From: UBA1479 sp048263775 | GTDB lineage: Bacteria; Pseudomonadota; Alphaproteobacteria; Rhodospirillales; Casp-alpha2 | Assembly (NCBI GenBank): GCA_048263775.1 | Contig: JBLXDU010000005.1 | Location: 1 to 64,000 of the forward strand | Reading direction: 5' to 3' | DNA: 64,000 nt | Translations under genes and position numbers: made by a program | Part shown: piece by piece, positions 26,012 to 34,938 of the stretch | Position numbering within the stretch: the first letter of the stretch is position 1 | How the letters are laid out: every line of letters begins with the position of its first letter | The notes under the pieces: generated by a model | The model's database searches: none | What the model saw: the letters and a program-made list of their open reading frames with translations, nothing else | Told to the model about the DNA's origin: nothing

Positions 26012-26608
26012 CTACGAGCCCGCCTTCAACTGATAGGCGGTGCCCCAGCCCCAGGCGCCGGACCCGAAGCCACGGGCCACGACACGCTCGCGGTAGATGT
26101 TGGACACCATGTCGCCGTCGCCGCCCAAGAGAGCCTTGGTCGAACACATTTCGGCGCACAGCGGCAACTTGCCTTCCGCAAGGCGGTTACGGCCGTACTT
26201 CTGGAATTCGGCGGCGGAGTTGTCTTCCTCCGGACCACCGGCGCAGAAGGTGCACTTGTCCATCTTGCCACGGCTTCCGAAGTTGCCCGACTGCGGATAC
26301 TGCGGCGCGCCGAACGGGCACGCGAAGAAGCAATAACCACAACCGATGCAGAGGTCCTTGGAGTGCAGGACCACGCCTTCTTCCGTCTGGTAGATGCAGT
26401 CCACGGGGCAGACCGCGATGCACGGCGCGTCGGAGCAGTGCATGCAGGCCACCGAAATGGACCGTTCGCCGGGCTGGCCGTCACGGATAGTGACGACGCG
26501 GCGGCGGTTGATGCCCCACGGTACCTCGTGCTCGTTCTTACACGCGGTAACGCACGCGTTGCATTCAATGCAGCGCTCGGCATCACAAAGGAACTTCATT
26601 CTTGCCAT
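26012..26608 (-). CDS. Formate dehydrogenase beta subunit, four 4Fe-4S ferredoxin
   Basis: This 198-residue protein carries electrons from the catalytic subunit to cytochrome b. It has four cysteine clusters: CIECNACVTACK, CMHCSDAPCIAVCPVDC, CIGCGYCFFACPFG and a split cluster with CTFC and CAEMC. This is the DMSO-reductase/FdnH-type arrangement. No Tat signal of its own is present, so it should be exported as a complex with the alpha subunit. GGGAGACGCAACA precedes the ATG, 17 bases after the alpha stop. Confidence 0.96.
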   Translation of the reverse strand: MARMKFLCDAERCIECNACVTACKNEHEVPWGINRRRVVTIRDGQPGERSISVACMHCSDAPCIAVCPVDCIYQTEEGVVLHSKDLCIGCGYCFFACPFGAPQYPQSGNFGSRGKMDKCTFCAGGPEEDNSAAEFQKYGRNRLAEGKLPLCAEMCSTKALLGGDGDMVSNIYRERVVARGFGSGAWGWGTAYQLKAGS

Positions 26609-26625
26609 TGTTGCGTCTCCCTAAC

Positions 26626-29496
26626 CTAGGCCGTTTCGATGCGGCACAAGGTGACCTTGGTCTCTTGCATGTGGGTCACGATGTCGTAACCGTAGGTACC
26701 GCACATGTTGGACGCTTCGCCCAACACATAAGGATCGGCCCCTTCCGGATACTTGTGGCGAAGGCTTTCGCCCTGCCAGTGACCACCGAAGTGGAACGGC
26801 ATGAAGGCCACACCCGGTGCCACGCGTTCCGTGACCAGGGCCTTGACCTTCACCTTGCCGCCTTCCGGCGAGTACACCCACATCTGCTGACCGTCCTTGA
26901 TGCCGGCATTGTTGGCATCGACCGGATTGACCTCGCAGAACATGTCCTGCTGAAGTTCCGCAAGCCACTTGTTCGCGCGGCTTTCTTCACCACCGCCTTC
27001 GTATTCAACAAGGCGGCCGGAGGTAAGGATGGTCGGGAACTTCTTGGAATGGTCCTGCTTCTGGATGGACTCGTACGCCGTCGGCAGACGGTAGTTCTTC
27101 GTATCCTTGTACGTTTCGTACTTGGGCAGAAGATCCCGCCGGGGCGTATAGAGCGGTTCGCGGTGCAACGGCACCGGATCCGGGAAGGTCCAGACGATCG
27201 CACGGGCCTTGGCGTTCCCGAAGGGCGCACAACCGTGCTTGATGGCGACGCGCTGGATACCGCCCGAAAGGTCGGTCTTCCAGTTGGTCTTGTCGCCGGC
27301 AACCCCTTCGATGACCTTCAGTTCCGCTTCGGTCAGGTCTTTGTCCCAACCCAGCTTCTTGAGAACCGCCATCGAGAACTCGGGATAACCGTCCTTGATT
27401 TCCGAACCGACGGAGTAGGAGCCTTCGGCAAGGAGGCTGACACCGTTGCGTTCCACACCGAAACGAGCGCGGAAGTTCAGGCCGCCTTCGGCGACCGGCT
27501 TGGAGGTGTCATACAAGATCGGCGTGCCCGGATGCTTCAGCTCCGGCGTGCCCCAGCAGGGCCACGGCAGACCGTAATAGTCGCCGGCGACAGCGCCGCC
27601 AACGGCCTTCAGCGAGGTCTTGTCGAAGGTCGCCTGGTTCTGCATGTGGGCCCGCAGGCGCTCCGGCGACTGGCCGGTGTAGCCGATGGTCCACATCCCC
27701 GTGTTGTATTCGCGGGTGGTGTCCTCGATCGAGGGCTCGTCATTCGTGACCTTGATGTTCTTGAACATCTCCTTCTCGAAGCCGAGCTTCTTGGCGAACT
27801 TGTACATGATGACGTGGTCGGGCAGCGATTCGAAAACCGGATCGACCACCTTTTCACGCCACTGCAGGGACCGGTTGGACGCGGTCACGGAACCATAGGT
27901 TTCGAACTGCGTCGACGCCGGCAGGACATAAACGCCGTCCTTGCGGTCCGGGATGACGGAAGCGAAGGTCGGGACCGGATCGATAACGACCATCAGATCC
28001 AGCTTTTCCATCGCCTTCTTCATTTCCGGAAGACGCGTCTGGGAGTTCACGGCGTGACCCCAGAGAACCATGGCCCGGAGGTTATCCGGCTGATCCATGT
28101 TCTTCTTGTCTTCGAGAACGCCATCGATCCAGCGCGACACCGGAATGCCCTTGGACTCCATCAGCTTCTTCGAGGCGAAGCGGCCGAGGATATAGTCGTA
28201 ATCGACCTTCCAGACACGGGCCCAATGCTTCCACGACCCCGTCGCCAGACCGTAATAGCCGGGCAGCGAGTGCGACAGAATGCAGAAGTCGGTCGCCCCC
28301 TGAACGTTGTCGTGACCGCGGAAGATGTTGGCGCCACCACCGGCACGACCCATGTTGCCAAGGGCCAGCTGCAACACGCAGTAGGCGCGCGTATTGCTGT
28401 TGCCGTTGGTGTGCTGAGTCGACCCCATGCACCACACGATGGTGCCGGGACGGTTGTTAGCCAGTGTGCGGGCAACGCGCTTCAACTGCGCGCCGGGAAC
28501 GCCCGTGACCCGTTCGGTCTCGGCCGGATCCCATTTCTTCACTTCGGCGCGGATTTCGTCCATGCCGTAGACGCGCTGCTTGATGAACGTCTTGTCTTCC
28601 CAGTTGTTTTCGAAGACGTGGTACAGAATGCCCCAGATCAGGGCGACGTCCGTGCCCGGGCGGAACCGCACGTATTCATCGGCGTGTGCTGCCGTGCGCG
28701 AGAAGCGCGGGTCGCAGACGATGAGTTCGGCGTTGTTCTGCTCTTTCGCCTTCAGGATATGCTGCATCGCGACCGGGTGCGCTTCGGCGGCGTTGGAGCC
28801 GATGAAGAACATGGCCTTCGAGTTGTGCATATCATTGTAGGAGTTCGTCATGGCGCCGTAGCCCCAGGTGTTGGCAACGCCCGCGACCGTGGTCGAGTGA
28901 CAGATGCGCGCCTGATGGTCGCCGTTGTTGGAACCCCAGAAAGCGTAGAACTTCCGGAACAGGTAGGACTGTTCGTTGTTGAATTTGGCGGAACCGAGCC
29001 AGTACACGGAATCAGGGCCCGACGACTTGCGGATGTCGAGCATCTTGTCGCCGATTTCGTTGATCGCCGCGTCCCAGGAAAGCCGCTTCCATTTACCGCC
29101 TTCAAGCTTCATCGGATACTTCAACCGACGATCGCCGTGGGCGTGTTCACGGACCGACGCACCCTTGGCGCAATGCGAGCCCAGGTTCAGCGGGCTGTCG
29201 AATCCCGGTTCCTGACCAACCCACACGCCGTTGTCGACTTCCGCAATGACGGTGCAGCCGACGGAACAGTGCGTACAAACGGATTTGATTTGCTGCATGC
29301 CTTTCGCCGCCGCGGTCGCCGCCTTGGCCGGTTTGGCCAAGCCCAGCGGTGCAGCGGAAAGAAGCGCGGCGCCACCAGCAGTGATCCCTGAACGCTTCAG
29401 GAACGTACGGCGGTCCATGGACCCGCCGACCACGCCGGCCAGTGCCTGCTTCAAACGGGGGCCTATCGCCACCCCGTCGCTCTTTTTGGTGAGCAT
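26626..29496 (-). CDS. Periplasmic formate dehydrogenase alpha subunit (Mo/W, Tat-exported)
   Basis: This 956-residue catalytic subunit has a Tat signal with RRTFLKR at 29-35 and a hydrophobic stretch to about residue 60. The proximal 4Fe-4S ligands are C74, C77, C81 and C109. The active-site motif DHQARICH places Cys199-His200 where FDH-N has selenocysteine, and GYGAMTNSYNDM..GSNAAEAHP matches the family. It forms a complex with the beta and cytochrome subunits to oxidise formate in the periplasm. Unlike many enzymes with an in-frame UGA, it reads through as one uninterrupted frame. GGGAGATAAC precedes the ATG. Confidence 0.96.
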   Translation of the reverse strand: MLTKKSDGVAIGPRLKQALAGVVGGSMDRRTFLKRSGITAGGAALLSAAPLGLAKPAKAATAAAKGMQQIKSVCTHCSVGCTVIAEVDNGVWVGQEPGFDSPLNLGSHCAKGASVREHAHGDRRLKYPMKLEGGKWKRLSWDAAINEIGDKMLDIRKSSGPDSVYWLGSAKFNNEQSYLFRKFYAFWGSNNGDHQARICHSTTVAGVANTWGYGAMTNSYNDMHNSKAMFFIGSNAAEAHPVAMQHILKAKEQNNAELIVCDPRFSRTAAHADEYVRFRPGTDVALIWGILYHVFENNWEDKTFIKQRVYGMDEIRAEVKKWDPAETERVTGVPGAQLKRVARTLANNRPGTIVWCMGSTQHTNGNSNTRAYCVLQLALGNMGRAGGGANIFRGHDNVQGATDFCILSHSLPGYYGLATGSWKHWARVWKVDYDYILGRFASKKLMESKGIPVSRWIDGVLEDKKNMDQPDNLRAMVLWGHAVNSQTRLPEMKKAMEKLDLMVVIDPVPTFASVIPDRKDGVYVLPASTQFETYGSVTASNRSLQWREKVVDPVFESLPDHVIMYKFAKKLGFEKEMFKNIKVTNDEPSIEDTTREYNTGMWTIGYTGQSPERLRAHMQNQATFDKTSLKAVGGAVAGDYYGLPWPCWGTPELKHPGTPILYDTSKPVAEGGLNFRARFGVERNGVSLLAEGSYSVGSEIKDGYPEFSMAVLKKLGWDKDLTEAELKVIEGVAGDKTNWKTDLSGGIQRVAIKHGCAPFGNAKARAIVWTFPDPVPLHREPLYTPRRDLLPKYETYKDTKNYRLPTAYESIQKQDHSKKFPTILTSGRLVEYEGGGEESRANKWLAELQQDMFCEVNPVDANNAGIKDGQQMWVYSPEGGKVKVKALVTERVAPGVAFMPFHFGGHWQGESLRHKYPEGADPYVLGEASNMCGTYGYDIVTHMQETKVTLCRIETA

Positions 29497-29533
29497 TTAA
29501 GTTATCTCCCAATGTTGATGGGTTAGAACCCGA

Positions 29534-29731
29534 CTAGAACCTCGCGAGGTCGTAGTACGTTTTGACGTGTTCGGTTTCACGATACCCCGACGACTTCGGG
29601 CCATCGGAAACCACGGCTGCTTCCGCAGACCCCTGGGAAAGCGCAACCGCGGCAACACCCGCGGCGCCGCCGGTGACGGCTGCTTTCTTCAGGAATTCAC
29701 GGCGGCCGAGCTTTTGCTTTTGTTCGCTCAT
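29534..29731 (-). CDS. Small Tat-signal protein of formate dehydrogenase regions (FdhX-like)
   Basis: The 65-residue product starts MSEQKQKLGRREFLKKAAVT, a Tat motif (GRREFLKKA) followed by a hydrophobic stretch to ALSQGSAEA. A short tail ends ETEHVKTYYDLARF. This matches the small Tat-target proteins that regularly sit just upstream of formate dehydrogenase alpha subunits and whose function is unclear. The ATG at 29731 with GGAG upstream is preferred over one at 29770, which would put 13 residues before the Tat motif. It lies 37 bases before the alpha gene. Confidence 0.85.
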   Translation of the reverse strand: MSEQKQKLGRREFLKKAAVTGGAAGVAAVALSQGSAEAAVVSDGPKSSGYRETEHVKTYYDLARF

Positions 29732-29905
29732 CGCAGTCTCCTCAAAGATTGTGATCACAGTTACTTCCACTTGCTTGGTACCAAACGCCCGTTTCGGGTC
29801 TTGCTATTGACGTCGGAAAGCGGCCTGGGCCGCTGCCCGCAATTCCAACAACTCTGTCTTCCCATTCAGCCGCCCACCCGTTTTGGGGCGACCGAGCCGC
29901 GCCGC

Positions 29906-30571
29906 CTACTGGCCGAAGCCGAAGGCGTCGCGTTCGATCTCCATGAACAACTTGCCGATGGTCCCCAACGGCATGTACACGGCCGCCGACTTGGCCTTTT
30001 CCATATCGGCGAAGAAATGGCCGGCCCAAGGCGCCAGATGCTTTTCAAAAAATGTGCGCTGACGCTCCAGGCTCGCCGGCTGCCCGAAAGCCCCGGTGAT
30101 CAGGCCGTGCATGACCTCGCAGACGAAGGCGATGTGATCTTCCGGGTCGCTGACGCCGTCGGCGCGTGCGATACCCAGCTCTCCAAGATCGCGGCGCAGG
30201 TCGGCCAGCGGCTTCTCGTAGATAAATCCTGTCAGGTATTGCGACCCGTAGGGCGCTAGCTCACCGCCGGCGCCAAATCCATAAAACAACACCGTAAACT
30301 CTTCCTCGGCGACCACCTGCGTCGTGCGCTTGGCCAGGGCAGACAGGGAATTGATCGCTTGGCCAAGGGGGCTTTCGTCGCCGCTCAGCTCGCGGACAAA
30401 GGCAATGGTGTCGTCATCCATCGGCTTGGCGAGCAGCCGCGACAACAGCGCATAAACACCGGCCCGCTGCATGTCCTCTTCGGGCACGGCGGTCTGACCG
30501 GTCTTTGTTTCGGTGTCGGAAAGCAGCCGTTCTCCCTTGGCATCGCTTCCCATGGTGGCGTTGGCCTCCAC
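29906..30571 (-). CDS. TorD-family chaperone for the formate dehydrogenase
   Basis: This 221-residue, mostly helical protein has TorD/DmsD-like features: RAGVYALLSRLLAKP, a Y/F-rich segment (FTVLFYGFGAGGELAPYGSQYL), DHIAFVCEVMHGLI and FFEKHLAPWAGHFFADME. Such proteins bind Tat signal peptides and help insert the bis-MGD cofactor before export. It probably begins with GTG at 30571 (AAGGAT upstream), though an ATG at 30553 is also possible. It lies upstream of the small Tat protein and alpha gene on the same strand. Confidence 0.9.
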   Translation of the reverse strand: MEANATMGSDAKGERLLSDTETKTGQTAVPEEDMQRAGVYALLSRLLAKPMDDDTIAFVRELSGDESPLGQAINSLSALAKRTTQVVAEEEFTVLFYGFGAGGELAPYGSQYLTGFIYEKPLADLRRDLGELGIARADGVSDPEDHIAFVCEVMHGLITGAFGQPASLERQRTFFEKHLAPWAGHFFADMEKAKSAAVYMPLGTIGKLFMEIERDAFGFGQ

Positions 30572-30848
30572 TTGGATAATCCTTGCTCTCCTTCCGTCGG
30601 CTTCGCCTGTTAATTCGGCGAATTCCGATGCCTTAAGAAGCGGGCTTGTTTTTACGCGGCAGCCCCCAAATCGGCCACACGCGGATACTTCTTCCCGCTA
30701 ATATATCAAGTGAACGCCTTTTCGCCCCTCAAGTCAACGGACCGCCTATTCCGCCATGCGGAAAAACAGGCCTAAACCCCCAATTTTTTCATGGGCTTAA
30801 CCCATCTTGACCGATGAAATCCAAGGTTCCCGGGAGCGCTGGGACGGG

Positions 30849-31646
30849 TCAGCCGAGATCGTCCTCGGCCTCACCCAGATCGTCGTCGTCACCCTCAACG
30901 GCCGCCTCCAAGCGTCTGGCCGGCTCTGGCAGGATTTCGGGCGCAGGGTTGCGCTGTCCGGGGGATTGATAATAGGGATTCGGCGTATAGGTCGGCAGGC
31001 GGACGCTCGATCCGCCCCGGTCCTGCACGCGGCGGGCCTTGTCGGAGACAGATTCTTCCGCTTCGGCAGCCTCAAACCCCTCATTTTCCAACGCTTCCGC
31101 CGTTTCGACACCGCCGTCCGCCGCGGCATCTTCGGGTGCGGCTGTTTCTTCCGGAACCTCTTCTTCCTTCGGCGTGTCACGCCAGGCGTAGCCGCCTTCG
31201 TTCGGGCGATAGGCAGAAGCCCCGGCGGCCAATTGCGCCATCATGGAATAGTCTTCCCCGTATTCATGCATGCCGTCGATCAGACTGAAGGCGGGATCGC
31301 TGAGCCACAACTTGCGCAGGGCTTGGCGGCGCAGGAAATCAGGCACCCGTTTATCCATGAAACCGGTGAAATCGCTGTCCGGGGTCAATTCATCAAGCGG
31401 CGGCAGAGTCTCCACATAGGCCGCTTCCTCGGCGGTCAACTCGCGGACATCGTCATCGGCAGCAGCACCCTCGTCCACCGTCGCCAACGGAGATTCCGCA
31501 GCAGCGGCCTGTGGCCTTCCCGCGACCGGCCCAGCGGCACCACGGCGGGCGACCTCTACAGGAGGCTCATCGACGGACTCGCCCTTGGCACGCGTGCGCT
31601 TCAGGCGGGACCAGCGGTTCAGGGGATTTTCGTCATCCGCACTCAT
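30849..31646 (-). CDS. DUF3306-type protein of formate dehydrogenase loci
   Basis: This 265-residue soluble, acidic protein has the DUF3306 core at about 85-150: LPPLDELTPDSDFTGFMDKRVPDFLRRQALRKLWLSDP, ending YGEDY. N- and C-terminal regions are low-complexity. DUF3306 genes occur next to DUF3305 and formate dehydrogenase genes; no biochemical role is established as far as I know. The start overlaps the DUF3305 stop by four bases, closing a tightly coupled fdhD-mobA-DUF3305-DUF3306 unit. No transmembrane segment is seen. Confidence 0.85.
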   Translation of the reverse strand: MSADDENPLNRWSRLKRTRAKGESVDEPPVEVARRGAAGPVAGRPQAAAAESPLATVDEGAAADDDVRELTAEEAAYVETLPPLDELTPDSDFTGFMDKRVPDFLRRQALRKLWLSDPAFSLIDGMHEYGEDYSMMAQLAAGASAYRPNEGGYAWRDTPKEEEVPEETAAPEDAAADGGVETAEALENEGFEAAEAEESVSDKARRVQDRGGSSVRLPTYTPNPYYQSPGQRNPAPEILPEPARRLEAAVEGDDDDLGEAEDDLG

Positions 31647-32170
31647 TCATCCGTCTCCACCAGAGGCCGCGGGCGCATATCGCCCTTGCGTGGATCATAG
31701 GCCTTGTTGCGTTTGCGTTTGACGAATTGTTCTTCGACATGAAAGGTGTCGACGAAGGTGCCGATCCAGGCTGCCAGTTCCTCGGGCATGGGCACGCCTT
31801 CGACGATCATTTCCGAATCTTCCGTATAGCTTTCCGCCTCGTAGGGACAGGCGGTGACCAGTTTCGGCACGACCTCTTCGTCCTCGGCCTCTTCGCCCGG
31901 GGTCAGCACGACGTAGACGTGAGGTTGAAAGTTGCTGAGGTTGGCCTTGTATCCTCCCGTTTCGCCGGCAAACAGTTCCAATTCCAGGGTCGCGGCATGG
32001 AAGTGGGTCCAGCCCTCGCCCTCGCGGATCAGGCGCCAGCCTTCGCCCGCATCCAAGGCCGGCATGCCGGGAACCACGGCGACCGGATGATAGGAATAAT
32101 CCTGCCAGGGGTTGTCGATCTTCCGGCGCTCGATGATGACGCCGAGCATGACCGTTTGGCGGCGGCTCAT
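31643..32170 (-). CDS. DUF3305-type protein of formate dehydrogenase loci
   Basis: This 175-residue cytoplasmic protein begins with the DUF3305 signature (VIIERRKIDNPWQDYSYHPVAVVPG), then a beta-rich body (HFHAATLELELFAGETGGY, PHVYVVLTPG) and a basic tail. It is translated in overlap with mobA before it and DUF3306 after it. Together with DUF3306 it marks this formate dehydrogenase type. The family is of unknown function, and cofactor insertion or enzyme assembly is inferred from neighbours only. Confidence 0.88.
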   Translation of the reverse strand: MSRRQTVMLGVIIERRKIDNPWQDYSYHPVAVVPGMPALDAGEGWRLIREGEGWTHFHAATLELELFAGETGGYKANLSNFQPHVYVVLTPGEEAEDEEVVPKLVTACPYEAESYTEDSEMIVEGVPMPEELAAWIGTFVDTFHVEEQFVKRKRNKAYDPRKGDMRPRPLVETDE

Positions 32171-32793
32171 TGTACGGCCTCCGCGAACAGGGTCTCGGCC
32201 TCGGCCAGATTCTCCGGCTTGTTGATGTTGAAGAAGGGATCGAATGGGGCCGTCGGAAAGTCGACATGGACGATGCGGTACCGCGCGGTCCAGGCGTCGA
32301 TCTTACGCATGTCTTCTTGCGTCATCGCGGCACGCAGATCGTCGGCCAGCGCCACGGGCCACAGGGCAAACACGGGATGGGTACGGTCAGCCGATTGGGC
32401 GCAGGCGATTTCCGCCCCCTGCGTATCGACCGCCCGGTGCAGGTCCTGGACCAGGGTTGCGGGAAAGAACGGCGCGTCGGTGGCGAAGGACGCCAGCCAT
32501 TTGGCCCCGGGATGAGCCTTTCGTGCCCATTCCATGCCCGTCAGGACACCCGCCAGCGGCCCGGCATGGCCGTCGATCACATCCACCGCCGTCGGCAGGC
32601 CATAAGCCGCGAAGCGCGCCGGGTCGCCGTTGACGTTGAGCAACAGGTCCGCGACCTGTGGCCGGGCTCGCGCCACCACGTGATCCAGGATCGGCTTACC
32701 GCCGAGCGTGCGTAGCGGCTTGTCGCCGCCGCCCATGCGCCGCGCCAGGCCACCGGCCAACAACACGCCAACCGTATCGACGGGCGCCGTCAT
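32167..32793 (-). CDS. mobA: Molybdenum cofactor guanylyltransferase MobA
   Basis: This 208-residue enzyme adds GMP to molybdopterin to make the MGD form used by both formate dehydrogenases here. The nucleotide site LLAGGLARRMGGGDKPL (10-26), GPLAGVLTGM and SFATDAPFFP fit MobA. The C terminus has FDPFFNINKPENL, the usual NTP-transferase end. Four-base overlaps couple it to fdhD and DUF3305. Confidence 0.95.
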   Translation of the reverse strand: MTAPVDTVGVLLAGGLARRMGGGDKPLRTLGGKPILDHVVARARPQVADLLLNVNGDPARFAAYGLPTAVDVIDGHAGPLAGVLTGMEWARKAHPGAKWLASFATDAPFFPATLVQDLHRAVDTQGAEIACAQSADRTHPVFALWPVALADDLRAAMTQEDMRKIDAWTARYRIVHVDFPTAPFDPFFNINKPENLAEAETLFAEAVQ

Positions 32794-33725
32794 CGGCTGC
32801 CCTTACGGCGCAGTTCAAGGGGTTCGTCCGCCGCTTCGCCATGCTCGGCGTCGAATTCGATGCGGTCCTGGCCGGCCAGGGCGATGAAACGCCGGCCCTT
32901 GGCCCGGCCGATCAAAGTCAGGCCGACCTGGTTGGCCAGATCGACGCCCCAGGCCGTGAAGCCCGAGCGGGAGACCAGAATGGGGATTTCCATCTGCACC
33001 GTCTTGATGACCATTTCCGAGGTCAACCGACCCGTGGTGTAGAAGATCTTGTCGCGCCCCGACCAGCCGTGCAGAAACATGAAGCCGGCGATCTTGTCGA
33101 CGGCGTTATGACGGCCGACGTCCTCCATGTACAGCAGCGGGCGGTCGTCCTTGCACAACACGCAGCCATGAATGGCCCCCGCTTCCAGGTACAGAGACGG
33201 CGCCGTGTTGATCTTCTTCATCAGCGTGAACAGCCAGGACGTCTTGATAGTCGCGCCCTCGGCCAGCTTCACGCTTTCGAACTTCTCCATGACGTCGCCG
33301 AACACCGTGCCCTGGGCACAACCGGAGGTCAGGGTCTTCTTCTTCAGCTTTTCCTCGAAATCCGTTTCGCGCTCCGTGCGCACGACGACGACCTCCAGGT
33401 CGTCGTCGAATTCCACCGCCGTCACCACGTCGTCGGGGCGCAGCATGTTCTGGTTCACCAGATAACCGACGGCGAGATATTCCGGATAATCGCAGATCGT
33501 CATCATGGTGACGATCTCGCGCCCGTTGAGGAACAGGGTCAGGGGGCGTTCCACGGTGACCGAGGCGATCACCGGTGAGCCGTCCTGGTCGATGCCGGGC
33601 ACCTTTTCGGTCAGGCGCGGATCGTCCGGGTTCGGCTTGACGACAAGCTCGCCCACGCCATCCGCATAGACGGCCGTCAACGGGCTGCCGCCCGACGCAC
33701 CGGAATCGTTGTCGCTTTGGCTCAC
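32790..33725 (-). CDS. fdhD: Formate dehydrogenase sulfurtransferase FdhD
   Basis: FdhD passes sulfur from IscS to the molybdenum cofactor, which formate dehydrogenases need for activity. The 311-residue product shows VERPLTLFLNGREIVTMM, DYPEYLAVGYLVNQ, CKDDRPLLYMEDVGRHNAVDKI and YTTGRLTSEMVIKT, all typical. The reactive loop reads LTSGCAQGT, with a single Cys where many FdhDs have CxxC. The GTG at 33725 with GGGAGAACAAGGC before it is the likely start; a TTG at 33740 would add five residues. Confidence 0.94.
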   Translation of the reverse strand: MSQSDNDSGASGGSPLTAVYADGVGELVVKPNPDDPRLTEKVPGIDQDGSPVIASVTVERPLTLFLNGREIVTMMTICDYPEYLAVGYLVNQNMLRPDDVVTAVEFDDDLEVVVVRTERETDFEEKLKKKTLTSGCAQGTVFGDVMEKFESVKLAEGATIKTSWLFTLMKKINTAPSLYLEAGAIHGCVLCKDDRPLLYMEDVGRHNAVDKIAGFMFLHGWSGRDKIFYTTGRLTSEMVIKTVQMEIPILVSRSGFTAWGVDLANQVGLTLIGRAKGRRFIALAGQDRIEFDAEHGEAADEPLELRRKGSR

Positions 33726-33958
33726 GCCTTGTTCTCCCAAAACCGGCCACTACCGGAAGCAACCGGACAGCCCATAACCGCAGGCCCGCCCGCACCGCCG
33801 GTCTTGATCGCCGGGGTCACGGAATGCCCCAAAACATGGGGATCGCGAGTGTCGGCGGCAAGGGTCAAGAAATCAAGGGGCCGGACGTCTCGGCAATCTT
33901 GATGTTTCCTGCTATGAGAAATTCCATCTCAATCCCATCCCCGCTTCAGAGCCCGCCC

Positions 33959-34591
33959 ATGCCTTTCCCCGACATCATCCTGATCCGCCACGGCCAGACC
34001 GAATTCAACCGCGAGGGCCGCATCCAGGGCCACGGTAATTCGGTCCTCACCGAATTGGGTCAGGCCCAGGCGGCGGCCTACGGCCGGCTGCTCGCCGAGC
34101 GGTTTGCCCCACTCACCCCCTTCGCCCTTTACCGCAGTCCCGCCGGGCGCTGCGAACAAACAACGGCCCTGGCCTGCGCCGCCGCGGGGCTCGATCCGCG
34201 TGCCTTCACCATCGATGAGCGACTAAAGGAAAAAGGCTATGGCCGCTGGGAAGGCATGACGCGCCCGGAAATTGCCACGGCCGGCGACGAGGAAGATCTG
34301 GGCGCCATGGACGCCGATCCCTGGGGCCACCGCCCGCCCGGCGGCGGCGAGACCTTGACCGAGGTCATGGAACGGGCCCACGGCTGGCTCCTGAACCTTG
34401 CCCCCGCGCAGCCTGTCATCGTGGTGTGTCACGGCGGCACGGGGCGCACTTTAATCCGCCGCTACCTGGGCCTGGACGCCCAGGAAACCATGGACATTTC
34501 CATGCGTCAGGACGTGGTGTTCCATCTGTCAGCACGCGGGCTCGATGTGATTGAGACCGGCGCGGACATGAGTAAACTGAATTTCGGTTAA
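33959..34591 (+). CDS. Histidine phosphatase family protein
   Basis: This 210-residue protein belongs to the phosphoglycerate mutase-like histidine phosphatases. The catalytic motif IRHGQTEFNREGRIQGH (phospho-His) lies at the start, with ALYRSPAGRCEQTT and VCHGGTGRTLIRR further on. Substrate cannot be predicted. The ATG at 33959 puts the RHG motif near residue 10, as usual; the longer in-frame start adds non-conserved sequence. It is divergent from fdhD. Confidence 0.88.
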   Translation: MPFPDIILIRHGQTEFNREGRIQGHGNSVLTELGQAQAAAYGRLLAERFAPLTPFALYRSPAGRCEQTTALACAAAGLDPRAFTIDERLKEKGYGRWEGMTRPEIATAGDEEDLGAMDADPWGHRPPGGGETLTEVMERAHGWLLNLAPAQPVIVVCHGGTGRTLIRRYLGLDAQETMDISMRQDVVFHLSARGLDVIETGADMSKLNFG

Positions 34592-34601
34592 TTTATAAAA
34601 A

Positions 34602-34892
34602 TCAGTCGACGCCCTCGACCACAAACAGCGTGCCCGCCGCCGAGGCCATGCGGATGGCCAACGGTTTGGCGTATTCGGGTGAGGCGTGCCAGGCCTTGGC
34701 CGCCGCCATGTCGGGAAAGCGCAGGACGACGGTTCGCGATGATGGGGCCGTGCCTTCAAGCGCAACCTGTTCGCCGCCGCGCACGATGTATTCACCGCCA
34801 TACGCAGCGATCGTCGCGGGCACCAGGGCCTGGTATTCCTTGAAGGTTTCCGGATCGGTGATGTCGATCTGGGCAATCACGTAGGCGGCCAT
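34602..34892 (-). CDS. DUF1330 family protein
   Basis: This 96-residue protein matches the DUF1330 pattern (YVIAQIDITDPETFKEYQ, then YGGEYIVRGGE, VVLRFPDMAAAKAWHASPEY). It is a ferredoxin-like fold of the dimeric alpha-beta barrel superfamily. These proteins are common and generally uncharacterised. GGGAGGACGCCACC before the ATG is a good ribosome site. It lies between a phosphatase and a cupin gene with no clear pathway link. Confidence 0.85.
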   Translation of the reverse strand: MAAYVIAQIDITDPETFKEYQALVPATIAAYGGEYIVRGGEQVALEGTAPSSRTVVLRFPDMAAAKAWHASPEYAKPLAIRMASAAGTLFVVEGVD

Positions 34893-34938
34893 CGGTGGCG
34901 TCCTCCCTCTCCGTCGTCAATCGGTATGAACGGGAAGG

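Noticed and set aside
26602..29391. 929-residue open frame opposite the periplasmic formate dehydrogenase alpha gene
   Set aside because: It lies exactly antisense to a well supported gene, has a composition of a GC-rich shadow frame and no recognisable domain.
20777..29496. Selenocysteine insertion in either formate dehydrogenase
   Set aside because: Both active-site codons read as Cys (C372 and C199) and the frames contain no internal UGA, so no SECIS is needed.
30690..30720. FNR box upstream of the TorD-like gene
   Set aside because: Only one half-site (TTGAT) is present; the second half does not match.
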